64,000 nucleotides of DNA from Rhodococcus sp. CH91 (GCF_022554085.1 NZ_JAKFYR010000002.1:496001-560000), one strand, 5' to 3'; positions 51,624 to 62,013 are shown, counted from the first letter of the stretch. The notes: a model not told the origin generated them from the sequence alone. Made by a program: numbers and translations.

Positions 51624-52835
51624 GTGGCAGTTCAGACCCTGAAGGATCTGCTCGACGCCGGTGTGGAAGGCCGAGGCGTACTCGTGCGCTCCGACCTCAA
51701 CGTTCCGCTCGACGGCGAGACGATCACCGACGCCGGCCGCATCCTCGCGTCGGCACCCACCCTCCGCGCGCTGGCGGAGGCGGGGGCCAAAGTCGTCGTG
51801 ACCGCGCATCTCGGCCGCCCCAAGGGCGAGCCGGATCCGAAGTACTCGCTCGCGCCCGTCGCAGCGAAGCTCGGTGAGGTGCTCGGCCGCAACGTCCAGC
51901 TCGCCGGCGATGTCGTCGGCCAGGATGCTCTCGCACGTTCGGAGGGATTGACCGACGGCGACATCCTTCTGCTCGAGAACGTCCGTTTCGATCCGCGCGA
52001 GACGAGCAAGGACGACGCCGAGCGCCTCGCGTTCGCCCGTCAGCTCGTCGAACTCGTCGGTGACGACGGCGCTTTCGTCTCCGACGGTTTCGGTGTCGTG
52101 CACCGTAAGCAGGCGTCGGTCTACGACGTCGCGACACTGCTCCCGCACTACGCGGGAGATCTCGTCGCCGCGGAGATCGGGGTGCTCACCAAGCTGACCA
52201 CCGACACACAGCGTCCCTACGCCGTGGTGCTCGGCGGTTCGAAGGTCTCCGACAAGCTCGGGGTCATCGAGGCGCTCGCGCCCAAGGTGGACACCCTCGT
52301 CATCGGTGGCGGGATGTGCTTCACCTTCCTTGCGGCACAGGGATACCCGGTCGGCACCTCGCTGCTCGAGGAGTCGATGATCGAGACCTGCAAGCAGTTG
52401 CTCGAGCGGTTCGGCGACGTCATCCACATCCCTCAGGACGTGGTGGTCGCCGACAGGTTCGCGGCCGACGCGCAGTCCCGGACCGTCGCGGCCGACGCCA
52501 TCCCGGAGGGATGGATGGGCCTGGACATCGGGCCGGAGTCCGTGCAGCGCTTCGCCTCCCTCCTCGGCGGGGCGAAGACGGTGTTCTGGAACGGCCCGAT
52601 GGGCGTGTTCGAGTTCGAGAACTTCGCGGCCGGCACCAAGGGAGTCGCCGAGGCGATCATCGAGGCCACCGACAAGGGCGCCTTCAGCGTCGTCGGCGGC
52701 GGCGACTCGGCGGCAGCCGTGCGGTCGCTCGGTCTCGGTGAGGACCGCTTCTCGCACATCTCCACCGGTGGCGGTGCCTCTCTCGAGTATCTCGAGGGCA
52801 AGGAACTGCCCGGCATCGCGGTTCTGGAGGGCTGA
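51624..52835 (+). CDS. pgk: Phosphoglycerate kinase
   Basis: It transfers phosphate from 1,3-bisphosphoglycerate to ADP. The 403-residue protein has [49 protein letters not shown], the hinge-side [19 protein letters not shown] and the nucleotide loop [16 protein letters not shown] 51624 gives the family N-terminus; the open frame before it is a gapA shadow. It lies 26 bases after gapA and 5 before tpiA. Confidence 0.97.
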   Translation: MAVQTLKDLLDAGVEGRGVLVRSDLNVPLDGETITDAGRILASAPTLRALAEAGAKVVVTAHLGRPKGEPDPKYSLAPVAAKLGEVLGRNVQLAGDVVGQDALARSEGLTDGDILLLENVRFDPRETSKDDAERLAFARQLVELVGDDGAFVSDGFGVVHRKQASVYDVATLLPHYAGDLVAAEIGVLTKLTTDTQRPYAVVLGGSKVSDKLGVIEALAPKVDTLVIGGGMCFTFLAAQGYPVGTSLLEESMIETCKQLLERFGDVIHIPQDVVVADRFAADAQSRTVAADAIPEGWMGLDIGPESVQRFASLLGGAKTVFWNGPMGVFEFENFAAGTKGVAEAIIEATDKGAFSVVGGGDSAAAVRSLGLGEDRFSHISTGGGASLEYLEGKELPGIAVLEG

Positions 52836-52840
52836 GCGGA

Positions 52841-53626
52841 ATGGCACGTACACCGCTCATCGCGGGCAACTGGAAGATGAACCTCAACCATCTCGAGGCC
52901 ATCGCTCTGGTGCAGAAGATCGCGTTCACGCTCCCCGAGAAGTATCTCGAGAAGGTCGACGTGACGGTCATCCCGCCGTTCACCGACATCCGCTCCGTGC
53001 AGACCCTCGTCGAGGGCGACAAGATCGGCATCACCTACGGGGCGCAGGACCTCTCGGTCCACGACTCCGGGGCCTACACCGGCGAGATCTCCGGTGCGAT
53101 GCTGGCGAAGCTCGGCTGCACCTACGTGGTCGTCGGACATTCCGAACGTCGCACCCTGCACGGGGAGACGGACGAGATCGTCCGCGACAAGGCCAAGGCC
53201 GCGCTGCGGCACGGCCTGACTCCGATCGTGTGCATCGGTGAAGGACTCGATGTCCGCGAATCGGGCAGCCACGTCGAGTACAACGTCGAGCAGTTGACGA
53301 ACTCGCTCGCCGGATTGTCCGCCGACGACATCGCGAAGATCGTCGTTGCGTACGAGCCGGTCTGGGCCATCGGCACGGGCAAGGTCGCCTCCGCGGCGGA
53401 CGCCCAGGAGGTGTGCGCCGCAGTGCGTGCCACTCTCGCCGAACTGGCCTCCCCGGAGGTCGCGGCCTCGATCCGCGTCCTGTACGGCGGCTCGGTCAAC
53501 GCCAAGAACGTCGGCGAGCTCATCGCTCAGCCCGATGTCGACGGTGGTCTCGTGGGAGGTGCCTCCCTCAAGGCCGACGAGTTCGCCCAGCTGTCGGCGA
53601 TCGCCGCGGGCGGTCCGCTGCTCTAG
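52841..53626 (+). CDS. tpiA: Triosephosphate isomerase
   Basis: It interconverts dihydroxyacetone phosphate and glyceraldehyde-3-phosphate. The 261-residue TIM barrel has [12 protein letters not shown] with the catalytic lysine, VVGHSERR with the histidine, [16 protein letters not shown] with the glutamate, and [13 protein letters not shown]. Length and residues are standard. Confidence 0.97.
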   Translation: MARTPLIAGNWKMNLNHLEAIALVQKIAFTLPEKYLEKVDVTVIPPFTDIRSVQTLVEGDKIGITYGAQDLSVHDSGAYTGEISGAMLAKLGCTYVVVGHSERRTLHGETDEIVRDKAKAALRHGLTPIVCIGEGLDVRESGSHVEYNVEQLTNSLAGLSADDIAKIVVAYEPVWAIGTGKVASAADAQEVCAAVRATLAELASPEVAASIRVLYGGSVNAKNVGELIAQPDVDGGLVGGASLKADEFAQLSAIAAGGPLL

Positions 53627-53640
53627 AGGCGAAGACGCAC

Positions 53641-53683
53641 CGCTGCGGGGCGCAGGATCGCGTGGATCCTGCGCCCCGCAGCG
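53641..53683 (+). terminator. Strong stem-loop terminator after tpiA
   Basis: A perfect 19-bp inverted repeat (53641-53659 with 53665-53683) encloses a 5-base loop GCGTG, 14 bases after the tpiA stop. It is the strongest hairpin in the window; no T-run follows. Confidence 0.8.
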
Positions 53684-53756
53684 TATGTTCGTCCCTCCGC
53701 GTGCGTCCGAGGGGCGTGACCGAGTACACCCACGACGTCCCCGCGCGAGGAGCGGG

Positions 53757-53762
53757 TAAGCT
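53757..53762 (+). promoter_or_regulatory. Candidate -10 box (TAAGCT) for secG
   Basis: TAAGCT fits TAnnnT and would give a leader of about 37 bases with GAAGGA (about 53786-53791) before secG. Confidence 0.45.
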
Positions 53763-53805
53763 GACGCCGACGTCGCCCACCATCCGAAGGACACTGAACA
53801 CCGAC

Positions 53806-54039
53806 ATGGAACTGTTCCTGGACATCCTGCTGATCGTCACCAGCCTGCTGCTGATCCTGCTGGTGCTTCTGCACCGCGGTAAGGGCGGTGGCCTGTCCAG
53901 CCTGTTCGGTGGCGGAGTCCAGTCCAACCTCTCGGGCTCCTCGGTCGCCGAGAAGAACCTCGACCGCCTGACCGTCTTCACCGGCATCATCTGGGTGATC
54001 GCAATCCTCGGTATCGGTCTGCAGATCAAGTTCAGCTGA
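53806..54039 (+). CDS. secG: Preprotein translocase subunit SecG
   Basis: SecG is the small accessory subunit of the SecYEG channel. The 77-residue protein has two membrane helices (about residues 3-22 and 53-73) joined by the conserved [23 protein letters not shown] loop, which marks the family (given here in outline: GKGGG, LFGGG). ATG 53806 gives the typical length; the longer open frame upstream is a shadow of tpiA. Confidence 0.94.
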   Translation: MELFLDILLIVTSLLLILLVLLHRGKGGGLSSLFGGGVQSNLSGSSVAEKNLDRLTVFTGIIWVIAILGIGLQIKFS

Positions 54040-54103
54040 CCCGTTCCGGCGCAGGAGCGCCGTCGCGGTCGCGCCGAGGCCGTCGGCCGCCGATACTGTC
54101 GGC

Positions 54104-56866
54104 ATGACCGACATCGTGCCTGCTTCCGCGACCGAACCATTGCGGGAGGACATCCGCCTGCTCGGCGGCATCCTCGGCAACGTCATCCGCGAGCAGGCGG
54201 GCAGCGACATCTTCGACCTGGTGGAGGCGGCCCGGGTCGAGAGTTTCCGGATCCGCCGTTCGGAAGTCGACCGCACCGCGCTCGCCGAACGCTTCGCCGG
54301 TGCCGCCACCGACGACCTGCTTCCCGTCGCCCGGGCGTTCAGCCATTTCGGTCTGCTCGCCAACCTCGCCGAGGATCTGCACCACGAACGGCGCCGCGCG
54401 GTGCATCTCCGGGCGGGCGACCCGCCGCAGGACAGCGCTCTCGCCGCCACCTACGCCAAACTCGACGCCGCTCGTCCCGGCCTCGACACCGACACCGTGG
54501 CCGACGCGCTGGCCGACGCGCTCGTCGCCCCGGTCATCACCGCCCACCCCACCGAGACCCGGCGGCGAACGGTCTTCGATGTGCAGACTGCCGTCACCGA
54601 GCTCATGAGGCGGCGTGAGCACGCCGACGATCCCGCCGCACTCGACAGCATCGACCGGGCGCTGTACCGGCACATCCTCACTTTGTGGGACACCGCCCTC
54701 ATCCGGCTTGCGCGCCTGCGGATCAGCGACGAGATCGACAACGGGCTGCGCTACTACGACCTCTCGCTGTTCGAGGTGGTCCCCACCCTCAACACCGAAG
54801 TGCGACGCGAACTGCGCCGCCGCTGGCCCGACGCCGCGGTGCTCACCCAGCCGCTCGTACGGCCCGGGACCTGGATCGGCGGCGACCGCGACGGAAACCC
54901 CAACGTCGATGCGGAGGTCGTCACGACGGCTGCGAATCGGGCCTGTGAGACCGCGCTGCGTCACCACCTCACCGAACTCGCCGCCCTCGAACGCGAACTG
55001 TCGATGTCCGAACGCACCGCGACCATCAGCAGCACGCTGAAGGATCTGGCGGAGGCATCGGGTGACGACGATCCCGCGCACAGTGACGAGCCGTACCGGC
55101 GTGCCGTGCACGGGATCCGAGCCGGACTCACCGCGACCGCGGCACGGCTGCTGCCGGGTGTCGACCTGCCCGCGGTCGTCGAGTTGCCGTGCGAGGCGTA
55201 CCCGACACCGGCGCGGTTGCACGCCGATCTCACCGTCGTCGACGCATCGCTGCGCGCGGGTGGAGCAGCGGTGATCGCCGACGACCGGCTGGCCCGTCTG
55301 CGCGGTGCGGTCGAGGTCTTCGGCTTCCACCTCGCGCCCCTGGACCTGCGCCAGAACTCCGAGGTACACGAGAAGGTCGTCGCGGAACTGCTCTCGTGGG
55401 CAGGAGTGACCGACCGGTACCGGGACATGTCCGAGGACGACAGGGTCGCCCTCCTGACCTCCGAACTGCGCATCCGCCGCCCGCTCACCTCACCCGAGGC
55501 GCACCTGTCGGACGAGACCGCCAAGGAACTCGGCATTCTCCGCGCTGCCGCCGAGGTCGTCCGTCGCATCGGACCGGCCGCCATCGAGCACTACATCATC
55601 AGCATGTGCACCTCGGTCTCCGACCTGCTCGAGGTCGAGGTCCTGCTCAAGGAAGTCGGGCTGCTCGACCTGGACCGCGGTTATCCCCGCAGCACCGTGC
55701 AGGTGATTCCGCTCTTCGAGACCATCGACGATCTGCGCGGCGGCGCGGCCACCCTGACGGCGGCGCTCGCCGTTGCCGAGTTCCGCAGTCTCGTCGACGG
55801 GCACGACGGCCTGCAGGAGGTCATGCTCGGCTACTCCGACTCCAACAAGGACGGCGGCTATCTCGCCGCCAACTGGGCGCTCTACCGGGCCGAACTCGAC
55901 CTCGTCGAGGCCGCGCGCGCCGCGGGCATCCGCCTGCGCCTGTTCCACGGTCGCGGCGGCACCGTGGGCCGAGGCGGAGGGCCGAGCTACGACGCGATTC
56001 TCGCCCAACCTCCCGGAGCGGTCCGGGGATCGCTGCGTCTGACCGAGCAGGGCGAGGTCATCGCGGCGAAATACCGCGAACCGGTGCTCGCGCGACGCAA
56101 TCTCGAAGCACTCGTCTCGGCGACGCTCGAATCGAGTCTGCTCGACGTGGAAGGCCTCGGGGAGGATGCCCCGGAGGCCTACCGCATTCTCGACGACCTC
56201 GCCGATCGTGCCCGCGCGGCCTACAGCCGTCTCGTGCACGAGACACCGGGTTTCGTCGACTACTTCACCACGGCGACGCCGGTTTCGGAGATCGGTGCCC
56301 TCAACATCGGCAGCCGGCCGGCCTCCCGCAAACCGACGAAGGCGATCAGCGACCTGCGGGCGATCCCGTGGGTGCTCTCCTGGACGCAGAGCCGCGTGAT
56401 GCTTCCCGGCTGGTACGGCACCGGATCGGCGGTGAGTGAGTGGGTGGCCGGTGATCCCGACCGGCTGGCCACCCTGCAGGATCTCTACCGCCGCTGGCCG
56501 TTCTTCCGGTCGGTGCTGTCCAACATGGCACAGGTGCTCGCCAAATCCGATCTCGGGATCGCTGCCCGTTATTCCGAGCTCGTCGACGACGTGGAGTTGC
56601 GTGAGCGGGTGTTCGGCAGCATCGTCGACGAGCACGCCCGCACGGTCGACGCATACGAGCAGATCACCGGATACGACTCGCTCGTCGCCGACAATCCCGC
56701 GCTCGAGCGGTCGCTGCACAACCGCTTCCCGTACCTCGAACCACTCAACCACCTGCAGGTCGAGCTGTTGCGCCGGTTCCGGGCCGGAGAGGACACCGAA
56801 CGGGTCCGGCGCGGCATCCAGATCACCATGAACGGGCTCGCCACCGCATTGCGCAACAGCGGCTGA
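54104..56866 (+). CDS. ppc: Phosphoenolpyruvate carboxylase
   Basis: Ppc carboxylates PEP to oxaloacetate, refilling the TCA cycle. The 920-residue protein has the catalytic-histidine block [16 protein letters not shown] near residue 145, [49 protein letters not shown], and the second signature [20 protein letters not shown], ending in the invariant-type NG-terminal region (LRNSG). Length is standard. It starts at ATG 54104 with no clear ribosome site; a TACTGT 4 bases upstream is too close for a confident -10. Confidence 0.96.
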   Translation: MTDIVPASATEPLREDIRLLGGILGNVIREQAGSDIFDLVEAARVESFRIRRSEVDRTALAERFAGAATDDLLPVARAFSHFGLLANLAEDLHHERRRAVHLRAGDPPQDSALAATYAKLDAARPGLDTDTVADALADALVAPVITAHPTETRRRTVFDVQTAVTELMRRREHADDPAALDSIDRALYRHILTLWDTALIRLARLRISDEIDNGLRYYDLSLFEVVPTLNTEVRRELRRRWPDAAVLTQPLVRPGTWIGGDRDGNPNVDAEVVTTAANRACETALRHHLTELAALERELSMSERTATISSTLKDLAEASGDDDPAHSDEPYRRAVHGIRAGLTATAARLLPGVDLPAVVELPCEAYPTPARLHADLTVVDASLRAGGAAVIADDRLARLRGAVEVFGFHLAPLDLRQNSEVHEKVVAELLSWAGVTDRYRDMSEDDRVALLTSELRIRRPLTSPEAHLSDETAKELGILRAAAEVVRRIGPAAIEHYIISMCTSVSDLLEVEVLLKEVGLLDLDRGYPRSTVQVIPLFETIDDLRGGAATLTAALAVAEFRSLVDGHDGLQEVMLGYSDSNKDGGYLAANWALYRAELDLVEAARAAGIRLRLFHGRGGTVGRGGGPSYDAILAQPPGAVRGSLRLTEQGEVIAAKYREPVLARRNLEALVSATLESSLLDVEGLGEDAPEAYRILDDLADRARAAYSRLVHETPGFVDYFTTATPVSEIGALNIGSRPASRKPTKAISDLRAIPWVLSWTQSRVMLPGWYGTGSAVSEWVAGDPDRLATLQDLYRRWPFFRSVLSNMAQVLAKSDLGIAARYSELVDDVELRERVFGSIVDEHARTVDAYEQITGYDSLVADNPALERSLHNRFPYLEPLNHLQVELLRRFRAGEDTERVRRGIQITMNGLATALRNSG

Positions 56867-56884
56867 GACATCTTCTCGTCGCGG

Positions 56885-56911
56885 TGTCGATCCGGAACGA
56901 GTCCGTTCGTC
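56885..56911 (+). promoter_or_regulatory. ECF42-type promoter (TGTCGA-N17-CGTC)
   Basis: TGTCGA (56885-56890) and CGTC (56908-56911) match, as I recall it, the motif reported for ECF42 sigma factors in Streptomyces (TGTCGA at -35 and CG[A/T]C at -10). It lies upstream of the DGPF gene and its ECF42 sigma factor, implying autoregulation. Confidence 0.6.
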
Positions 56912-56954
56912 GTAAGGGTGTAGGACGAACACCACACCGACAGGAGCAACCGTC

Positions 56955-57293
56955 ATGAAGTACATGCTGCTGATCTACGCATCCACGAGCGGCGAACCCA
57001 CCTGCACCGTCGCGGACTGGCAGGACTACGAGAAGGCGATGCGCGACGCGGGAATCCTCGTGTCCGGGCACGCGCTGCAGGATCTCGTCACCGCGACCAC
57101 CGTGCAGGTCGGTGCGGACGGACGGCGCACGGTCACCGACGGGCCCTTCGGAGAGGCCCGTGAGGTGCTCGGCGGATACGACGTGATCGATGTCGGCAGC
57201 CTCGACGAGGCTCTCGACTGGGCGGCGCGCTGCCCCGGTTCGAGAGACGGAGGCAAGGTCGTCGTGCGGCCGATCGCCGACTTCGGGAACTGA
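56955..57293 (+). CDS. DGPF-domain (YCII-related) protein
   Basis: A 112-residue alpha-beta barrel protein of the YCII-related/DGPF family. The naming motif DGPFGEAREVLGGYDVIDV starts near residue 62, preceded by MKYMLLIYAS at the start. Such proteins are regular genomic partners of ECF42 sigma factors; their activity is unknown. ATG 56955 follows AGGAG at 56942-56946. It ends 3 bases before the sigma-factor gene. Confidence 0.9.
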   Translation: MKYMLLIYASTSGEPTCTVADWQDYEKAMRDAGILVSGHALQDLVTATTVQVGADGRRTVTDGPFGEAREVLGGYDVIDVGSLDEALDWAARCPGSRDGGKVVVRPIADFGN

Positions 57294-57296
57294 GCG

Positions 57297-58547
57297 GTGG
57301 GGGAGCCGGCCGCCACCGTCGAAGCGGTGTTCCGGGAGGAACACGGCCGGCTCCTCGCTGCGCTCGTCCATCGCTTCGGCGACCTCGACCTGGCCGAGGA
57401 GGTCGCATCGGAGGCATTGGAAGCAGCGCTCGTGCATTGGCCGGCCGACGGCGTCCCCGACCGCCCGGGCGCATGGTTGCTCACCACCGCCAGGCGCAAA
57501 GCACTGGATCGGGTGCGGCGCGATCGTGTCTACGCGACTCGGCTGGCAGAGCTCGCGATCGACACCGGACGCCGCGCGAGCCAGGACACTCCCACCTCGG
57601 GTGACCTGCCCGACGACCGCCTCGAATTGTTCTTCACGTGTGCTCACCCCGCGCTCGCCGCCGACGACCGTATCGCGCTGATCCTTCGGTGTCTCGGCGG
57701 GCTCACGACGAACGAGGTCGCCCGGGCTTTCCTCGTGACGCCGGCCACGATAGCGCAGCGGATCGTGCGGGCCAAGAGGAAGATCCGGGGCGCACGCATC
57801 CCTTTCCGGGTGCCGGGCTCCGACGAACTACCGGAGCGGCTGCCGGTGGTGCTCGCCGCGCTCTACTCGATATTCACCGAGGGATATGTGGCGAGCAGTG
57901 GCGAGCATCTGCAGCGCGCCCCTCTCGCCGACGAAGCGATCCGGCTCACGCGCATCCTGCACCGGTTGATGCCGGCGCAACGCGAGGTGACCGGCCTGCT
58001 CGCGCTGATGCTGCTCGTCCATGCCCGCCGGGACGCGCGTACCGATCCGTCCGGCGCGGTGATGCTGCTCGACATGCAGGACCGCAGACTGTGGGACCGC
58101 GAGATGATCGAGGAGGGCAGCGCACTGGTGGTCGTGGCCCTCACCGGCGGGCCACCCGGCCCTTATGGGGTGCAGGCCGCGATCGCTGCGCTGCACGACG
58201 AAGCCGACGAGGCGGGCGCGACCGACTGGCCGCAGATCGTCGCGCTCTACGACGTCCTGGCAGCTCTGGACCCGTCGCCGGTCGTGGCGCTCAATCGCGC
58301 GGTGGCCGTGGCGATGCGGGACGGGCCGGAAACGGGGCTGGCACTGCTCGACGATCTCGCCGGCGAGCCGGGTCTGCGCGAGTACGGTCCGTACGCGGTG
58401 GCGCGGGCAGAATTGTCATGCCGCCTGGGGAGGAAAGCCGAAGCGGCCGTGTGGTATCGGCGGTCGCTCGATCTCGCGGGTACCGATCCCGAGCGGCGGC
58501 ATCTGCGAAAGCGGTTGGCAGAGCTCGAGAATCCGCAGCGATGGTGA
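57297..58547 (+). CDS. ECF42-type RNA polymerase sigma factor
   Basis: A 416-residue ECF sigma factor of the class with a long C-terminal extension. Region 2 (VEAVFREEHGRLLAALVHRFGDLDLAEEVASEALEAAL) and region 4 (LILRCLGGLTTNEVARAFLVTPATIAQRIVRAKRKIR) occupy the first 190 residues. The remaining 220 residues form the DUF6596/TPR-like helical domain (YSIFTEGYVASSG, LLDMQDRRLWDREMIEEG, ALNRAVAVAM), which takes the place of an anti-sigma factor in this group. It is paired with the DGPF protein and a matching promoter. The inducing signal is unknown. Confidence 0.92.
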   Translation: MGEPAATVEAVFREEHGRLLAALVHRFGDLDLAEEVASEALEAALVHWPADGVPDRPGAWLLTTARRKALDRVRRDRVYATRLAELAIDTGRRASQDTPTSGDLPDDRLELFFTCAHPALAADDRIALILRCLGGLTTNEVARAFLVTPATIAQRIVRAKRKIRGARIPFRVPGSDELPERLPVVLAALYSIFTEGYVASSGEHLQRAPLADEAIRLTRILHRLMPAQREVTGLLALMLLVHARRDARTDPSGAVMLLDMQDRRLWDREMIEEGSALVVVALTGGPPGPYGVQAAIAALHDEADEAGATDWPQIVALYDVLAALDPSPVVALNRAVAVAMRDGPETGLALLDDLAGEPGLREYGPYAVARAELSCRLGRKAEAAVWYRRSLDLAGTDPERRHLRKRLAELENPQRW

Positions 58548-58560
58548 ATCCATCCGGAGT

Positions 58561-59049
58561 TCAGCGGTATTCGTCCACCAGGCTCAGGTAGTCGTCCCAG
58601 TGAGGGAACGGGATGCCGCTCAGCGCGGCCGTCAGGCGATCGAGGTAGTACTGCCATCCCGGCCCGATCTCGCCGACCGCGGAGCGCGGCACGTGATGAT
58701 GGGTGAAGTCCAGGACGGTGACTCCCTCGCGCGGGTGCAGTGCGATGTCGAGCAGCCATCCGTCCTGATCCACGGTGTAACCGGAGGGGGGAGTGCACCG
58801 GAGTATCCGTACCTCGGTGGTGGCAGTGTCGAGTTCGTCGGTCATCGTCAACTGCACACGTCCCGAGGCCGGGTCGCCTACGTACTCGCCGTACCAGCTG
58901 CCCAGCTCGGCGGGCTCGGTGAGTGCCGCCCAGACCTGCTCGGCGGGGAACGTGAGGTCGCGGTGGTAGACGAGTCGCACCAGCGACGAATCGTCCGGGC
59001 AGTCGGGTTCCGGGATCACCTCGCCCGTCGCTGACGTCGGCGTACTCAT
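58561..59049 (-). CDS. AHSA1/SRPBCC-family protein
   Basis: A 162-residue helix-grip protein of the activator-of-Hsp90-like (AHSA1) type, with a hydrophobic ligand cavity. Recognisable are LVRLVYHRDLTFPAEQVWAALTEPAELGSWYG, then TEVRILRCTPP and GWQYYLDRLTAAL. ATG 59049 follows GAGGAG; a TAGTGT -10 candidate lies at 59100-59105 on the minus strand. Such genes often accompany ECF42/DGPF loci, but here it converges on the sigma gene with its own promoter. Ligand unknown. Confidence 0.85.
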   Translation of the reverse strand: MSTPTSATGEVIPEPDCPDDSSLVRLVYHRDLTFPAEQVWAALTEPAELGSWYGEYVGDPASGRVQLTMTDELDTATTEVRILRCTPPSGYTVDQDGWLLDIALHPREGVTVLDFTHHHVPRSAVGEIGPGWQYYLDRLTAALSGIPFPHWDDYLSLVDEYR

Positions 59050-59223
59050 CACCACTCCTCGGGTTGCGTTCCGTGCCGTCCGAAAGTGTCGTCCACCACA
59101 CACTACCGGTACGGGGCGGGCGCATCTGCCCGTTACGGACCGAACAGATCATTGGGACGAAACGCCGCGTAGCTCCTGCCGCATCTCGTACGCTGCTGCA
59201 CACGGAAGCGACGAGGGGGCGAC

Positions 59224-59904
59224 GTGGACGAACCACAGTACGGGTCTTGGAGCAGGCGGCGTTTCCTCGCCGGGGTGGCCGCGACCGCAGCGGCTCTGGT
59301 GGGCACGGCCGGACTCCTCGCGCAGGAGGCGACCGCGCAACCGCCGGGGCAGGCACCGCCGATCCGCGACACCATCAACGGTGTGCTGGCGTTCGTGGCG
59401 CCGGGCGACGACCCGTACTCCCGGCAGCAGGGAGTCTGGACCGACCGCCCCGGTGGAGCGACACCGGGTGCGGCGGCCTCCCTCGAACGCACCCTGGATC
59501 AGGCGGCACCCTGGCCCCTGTTCGGGCCGGCCGCGGGCAATCTCCCCGGCGCCGCAGCGGTCGCATTGCTGCTCAACACCTTCGCGGTCACGGCAGACGT
59601 GCGGTCGGCGACGGGGCCGTTCTCGGCTCCGTTCGCGAACCTGAGCCAGGCCGGTAAAGCCCAGGTCTTCGAATGGCTCGACACCGACCCCCGATTCGAA
59701 GGACTCGTGCTGAAGTTCGTGGTCAACGCGGTTCCCACCCTGGCGGCGTTCGCAGCATTCTCGGAAGTGTCGGCCTACGACCCGGTTCGTCGCGAACTGA
59801 CCGGCCGACCGGTCGGCTGGGAGATGAGCCGGTACGCCGGGACGAGCGACGGGTGGGACGAGTTCCGCGGCTATTACGGCGGAATCGAGAAGGTGGAGGG
59901 TTAG
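59224..59904 (+). CDS. Tat-exported small subunit of a GMC-type dehydrogenase
   Basis: A 226-residue protein beginning with a twin-arginine signal (WSRRRFLAGVAATAAALVGTAG, cleavage after about residue 38). The mature part resembles gluconate-2-dehydrogenase subunit 3 and the gamma subunit of FAD-dependent glucose dehydrogenases, with no catalytic motif. The catalytic partner follows with no gap and lacks its own signal, so this subunit likely carries it out of the cell. GTG 59224 has GAGGGG just upstream. Confidence 0.75.
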   Translation: MDEPQYGSWSRRRFLAGVAATAAALVGTAGLLAQEATAQPPGQAPPIRDTINGVLAFVAPGDDPYSRQQGVWTDRPGGATPGAAASLERTLDQAAPWPLFGPAAGNLPGAAAVALLLNTFAVTADVRSATGPFSAPFANLSQAGKAQVFEWLDTDPRFEGLVLKFVVNAVPTLAAFAAFSEVSAYDPVRRELTGRPVGWEMSRYAGTSDGWDEFRGYYGGIEKVEG

Positions 59905-61674
59905 ATGACCGACGTCATCGTCATCGGTGCAGGCGGCGGCGGACCCGTCGTGGCCAAGGAACTCGCGGCGCGGGGCCTCGAGGTGCTCGTCCTCGAAGCC
60001 GGCCCCCGCTTCGCGGATCCGGAGAACGAGTGGACCCATTTCGAGGACGACGTCAACAATCCGATCACTGGACTGTTCCGTCACGGACCCGGAGACCGCT
60101 CGCGTACCCCCTGGCTGCGCGACCTGCCCCAGAATTCCTTCGTGTGGCAGGTCGCCGGAGTCGGTGGCACCACCTTGCACTATTTCGGCAACTCGCCGCG
60201 AGCGGCACCCGGAGCGTTCGTCGGGTACGACGGCGCCGATCGCGACATGTACGACACCGCCCATCTGTTCCCCTTCGGCTACGACGAACTGCGGCCCTAC
60301 TACGAGTGGGTCGAGGCCACGCTTCCCGTGCAGACGGCACCGATGGGCGCGAAGGAAGAGTTGTTCCTGCGCGGCGCAGCAGGAATCGGGTTGCCGCATC
60401 AGACCTCGCTCGACACCACCCGCGCCGCCCACCGCGCGCAGCAGAACGCGATCCTGCAGCCCGGCGGCACGGCCGCCCGCACCCGGGACCGCTCTCGCCT
60501 GCGCTATCCGGACGCTCGCGGATGCACGATGTGCGGGCACTGCTATCAGGGCTGTTTCCTGCCGCTGGGTGCACCGCGAAATCTCAAGGCCAAGCGGTCC
60601 ACCGACAATTCGTACGTACCGATGATGCTCACCGCAGACGCGTGGGCACCACAGGGGAAGCCCGTCACGCTCGTCACCGACGCGGTCGTCTCCCGGATCT
60701 TCGTCGAGGAGGTGCACGGAGAGACCACCGTCCGCGGCGTCAGGTTCACGGTCGCGGGGGAGGAGCACGAGGCGACGGCTCCGGTCGTCGTGCTCGCCGC
60801 CGGCTGTATCGAAGGTCCGCGGTTGTGGCTGAACTCGGCGCTGCCGAATCCGAACGGTTGGGCCGGCCGCGGCCTCACCGACCATCACATGGATGCGGTC
60901 TTCGGAGTCTTCGACGAGTACACCGGACAGACGAGGGGACCGGGTTCCAATGCCCGGGTGGACCTGCCGGGTTACGGCGGAATCGAACAGGTGGGCCTGC
61001 CGCCGGCGCTGATCGCGTATGCGCTGAACTTCAGCGACTCCGGGATCCACGGGTACGGAAGCGCGGGAAGCGTCGTCGATCCCGCGGGCGCCGACAGTCT
61101 CGGACGTCTCGTGGGCCGCGACCTGCTCGACACGATGGCCGACACCGACCGGGTCCTCGCCGCGCTCGTCATCGCGGACGACGATGTCGAACCGGACAAC
61201 CGGGTGACGCTGTCGCCATTCCTGTATCCCGACGAGGGCGGGCTCGCGCCGCGGGTGACCGTGCGCCACCGTCGTCGTTCTCCCCGCACCCGGCGCAATC
61301 GGGAATATTCCACCGCCAAGGCGGTCGAATTGATGCGGGCGGCCGGTGCCAAGCGCGTCCATCGTTGCGACTGGCCGCCTCTGATCCTCCATTCGCAGTC
61401 GAGTATGCGGATGGGGCTGAGCGAACACGACTCGGTGCTCGACGCCGATTCCGAAGCCCGGTGGGTGAAAAGACTGTTCATCGCCGACAACTCGGCCCTG
61501 GCGAACAGCCTCGGGGGGCCCAATCCGACGTTGACGACGCAGGCGGTCGCCACCCGTACCGCGGAGAAGATCTTCGCCAAGTACTTCGGGGGCAGTGGCT
61601 GGGTCGGCCACGAGAACCCCGTGTCGTCGATCGACGATCGGGTCACCGCGGCCGTGGTCGAACGCGGTATCTGA
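59905..61674 (+). CDS. GMC-family FAD oxidoreductase with cysteine cluster
   Basis: A 589-residue FAD enzyme. The Rossmann motif VIVIGAGGGGPVVAKEL sits at the start, VAGVGGTTLHYFGNSPR is the FAD-linking loop, and SSMRMGLSEHDSVLD and NSLGGPNPTLTTQAVATR near the end carry the GMC active-site His/Asn pair. Cys207, 210, 213 and 217 form a C-x2-C-x2-C-x3-C pattern, as for an iron-sulfur cluster; related sugar dehydrogenases have such a cluster for electron transfer. It could oxidise a sugar, alcohol or sugar acid outside the membrane. No cytochrome subunit follows. Confidence 0.82.
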   Translation: MTDVIVIGAGGGGPVVAKELAARGLEVLVLEAGPRFADPENEWTHFEDDVNNPITGLFRHGPGDRSRTPWLRDLPQNSFVWQVAGVGGTTLHYFGNSPRAAPGAFVGYDGADRDMYDTAHLFPFGYDELRPYYEWVEATLPVQTAPMGAKEELFLRGAAGIGLPHQTSLDTTRAAHRAQQNAILQPGGTAARTRDRSRLRYPDARGCTMCGHCYQGCFLPLGAPRNLKAKRSTDNSYVPMMLTADAWAPQGKPVTLVTDAVVSRIFVEEVHGETTVRGVRFTVAGEEHEATAPVVVLAAGCIEGPRLWLNSALPNPNGWAGRGLTDHHMDAVFGVFDEYTGQTRGPGSNARVDLPGYGGIEQVGLPPALIAYALNFSDSGIHGYGSAGSVVDPAGADSLGRLVGRDLLDTMADTDRVLAALVIADDDVEPDNRVTLSPFLYPDEGGLAPRVTVRHRRRSPRTRRNREYSTAKAVELMRAAGAKRVHRCDWPPLILHSQSSMRMGLSEHDSVLDADSEARWVKRLFIADNSALANSLGGPNPTLTTQAVATRTAEKIFAKYFGGSGWVGHENPVSSIDDRVTAAVVERGI

Positions 61675-62013
61675 AGACCGCATCGCCTCCGGAGCAGGGG
61701 ATTCGGCCCGGGACGGAACCGTCGGGCGGCTCGGTGCGTCGAACGAGACAAAGGGCCGACGACGACAGCGGTCCGCGACGGGAGGAGTCCACCGGCATGG
61801 ACCCACGAGCTGTGCGATGTGTCCCCGGCCGATCACGCCTGCGGGCGCTCCGATCGACGGCCGGACCGCGGTCTGCCGTCCGGATACTGTGCGCGCGAAC
61901 CCGTCTCGACGACCGGCACGGCATCGAGACGCAGGAGTCGGACGATCCCGACCGGGACGGTACGCGGCCGTGAGGGCGGTCCCGGTCCTCGGCGCTCGCT
62001 CCGCTCCGCTCGG
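61675..62013. other. Gene-poor gap between GMC enzyme and pgl
   Basis: 339 bases between convergent genes. An ATG at 61797 behind GGGAGGAG opens a 58-codon frame (to 61973) of basic, Arg/Asp-rich sequence without recognisable similarity; I do not call it a gene. A hairpin lies at 61902-61931 and a TACTGT at 61885-61890 could be a chance -10. Confidence 0.4.
61902..61931. terminator. Stem-loop between convergent GMC and pgl genes
   Basis: CGTCTCGA (61902-61909) pairs with TCGAGACG (61924-61931) around a 14-base loop. Its place between convergent genes fits a shared terminator. Confidence 0.4.

Noticed and set aside
59149-61836. An 895-codon minus-strand frame opposite the GMC genes
   Set aside because: Low-complexity Arg/Gly/Asp sequence antisense to well-supported genes.
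61797-61973. A 58-codon frame with a good ribosome site
   Set aside because: Composition is Arg/Asp-rich without similarity, and it lies between convergent genes; kept only as a note on the gap.
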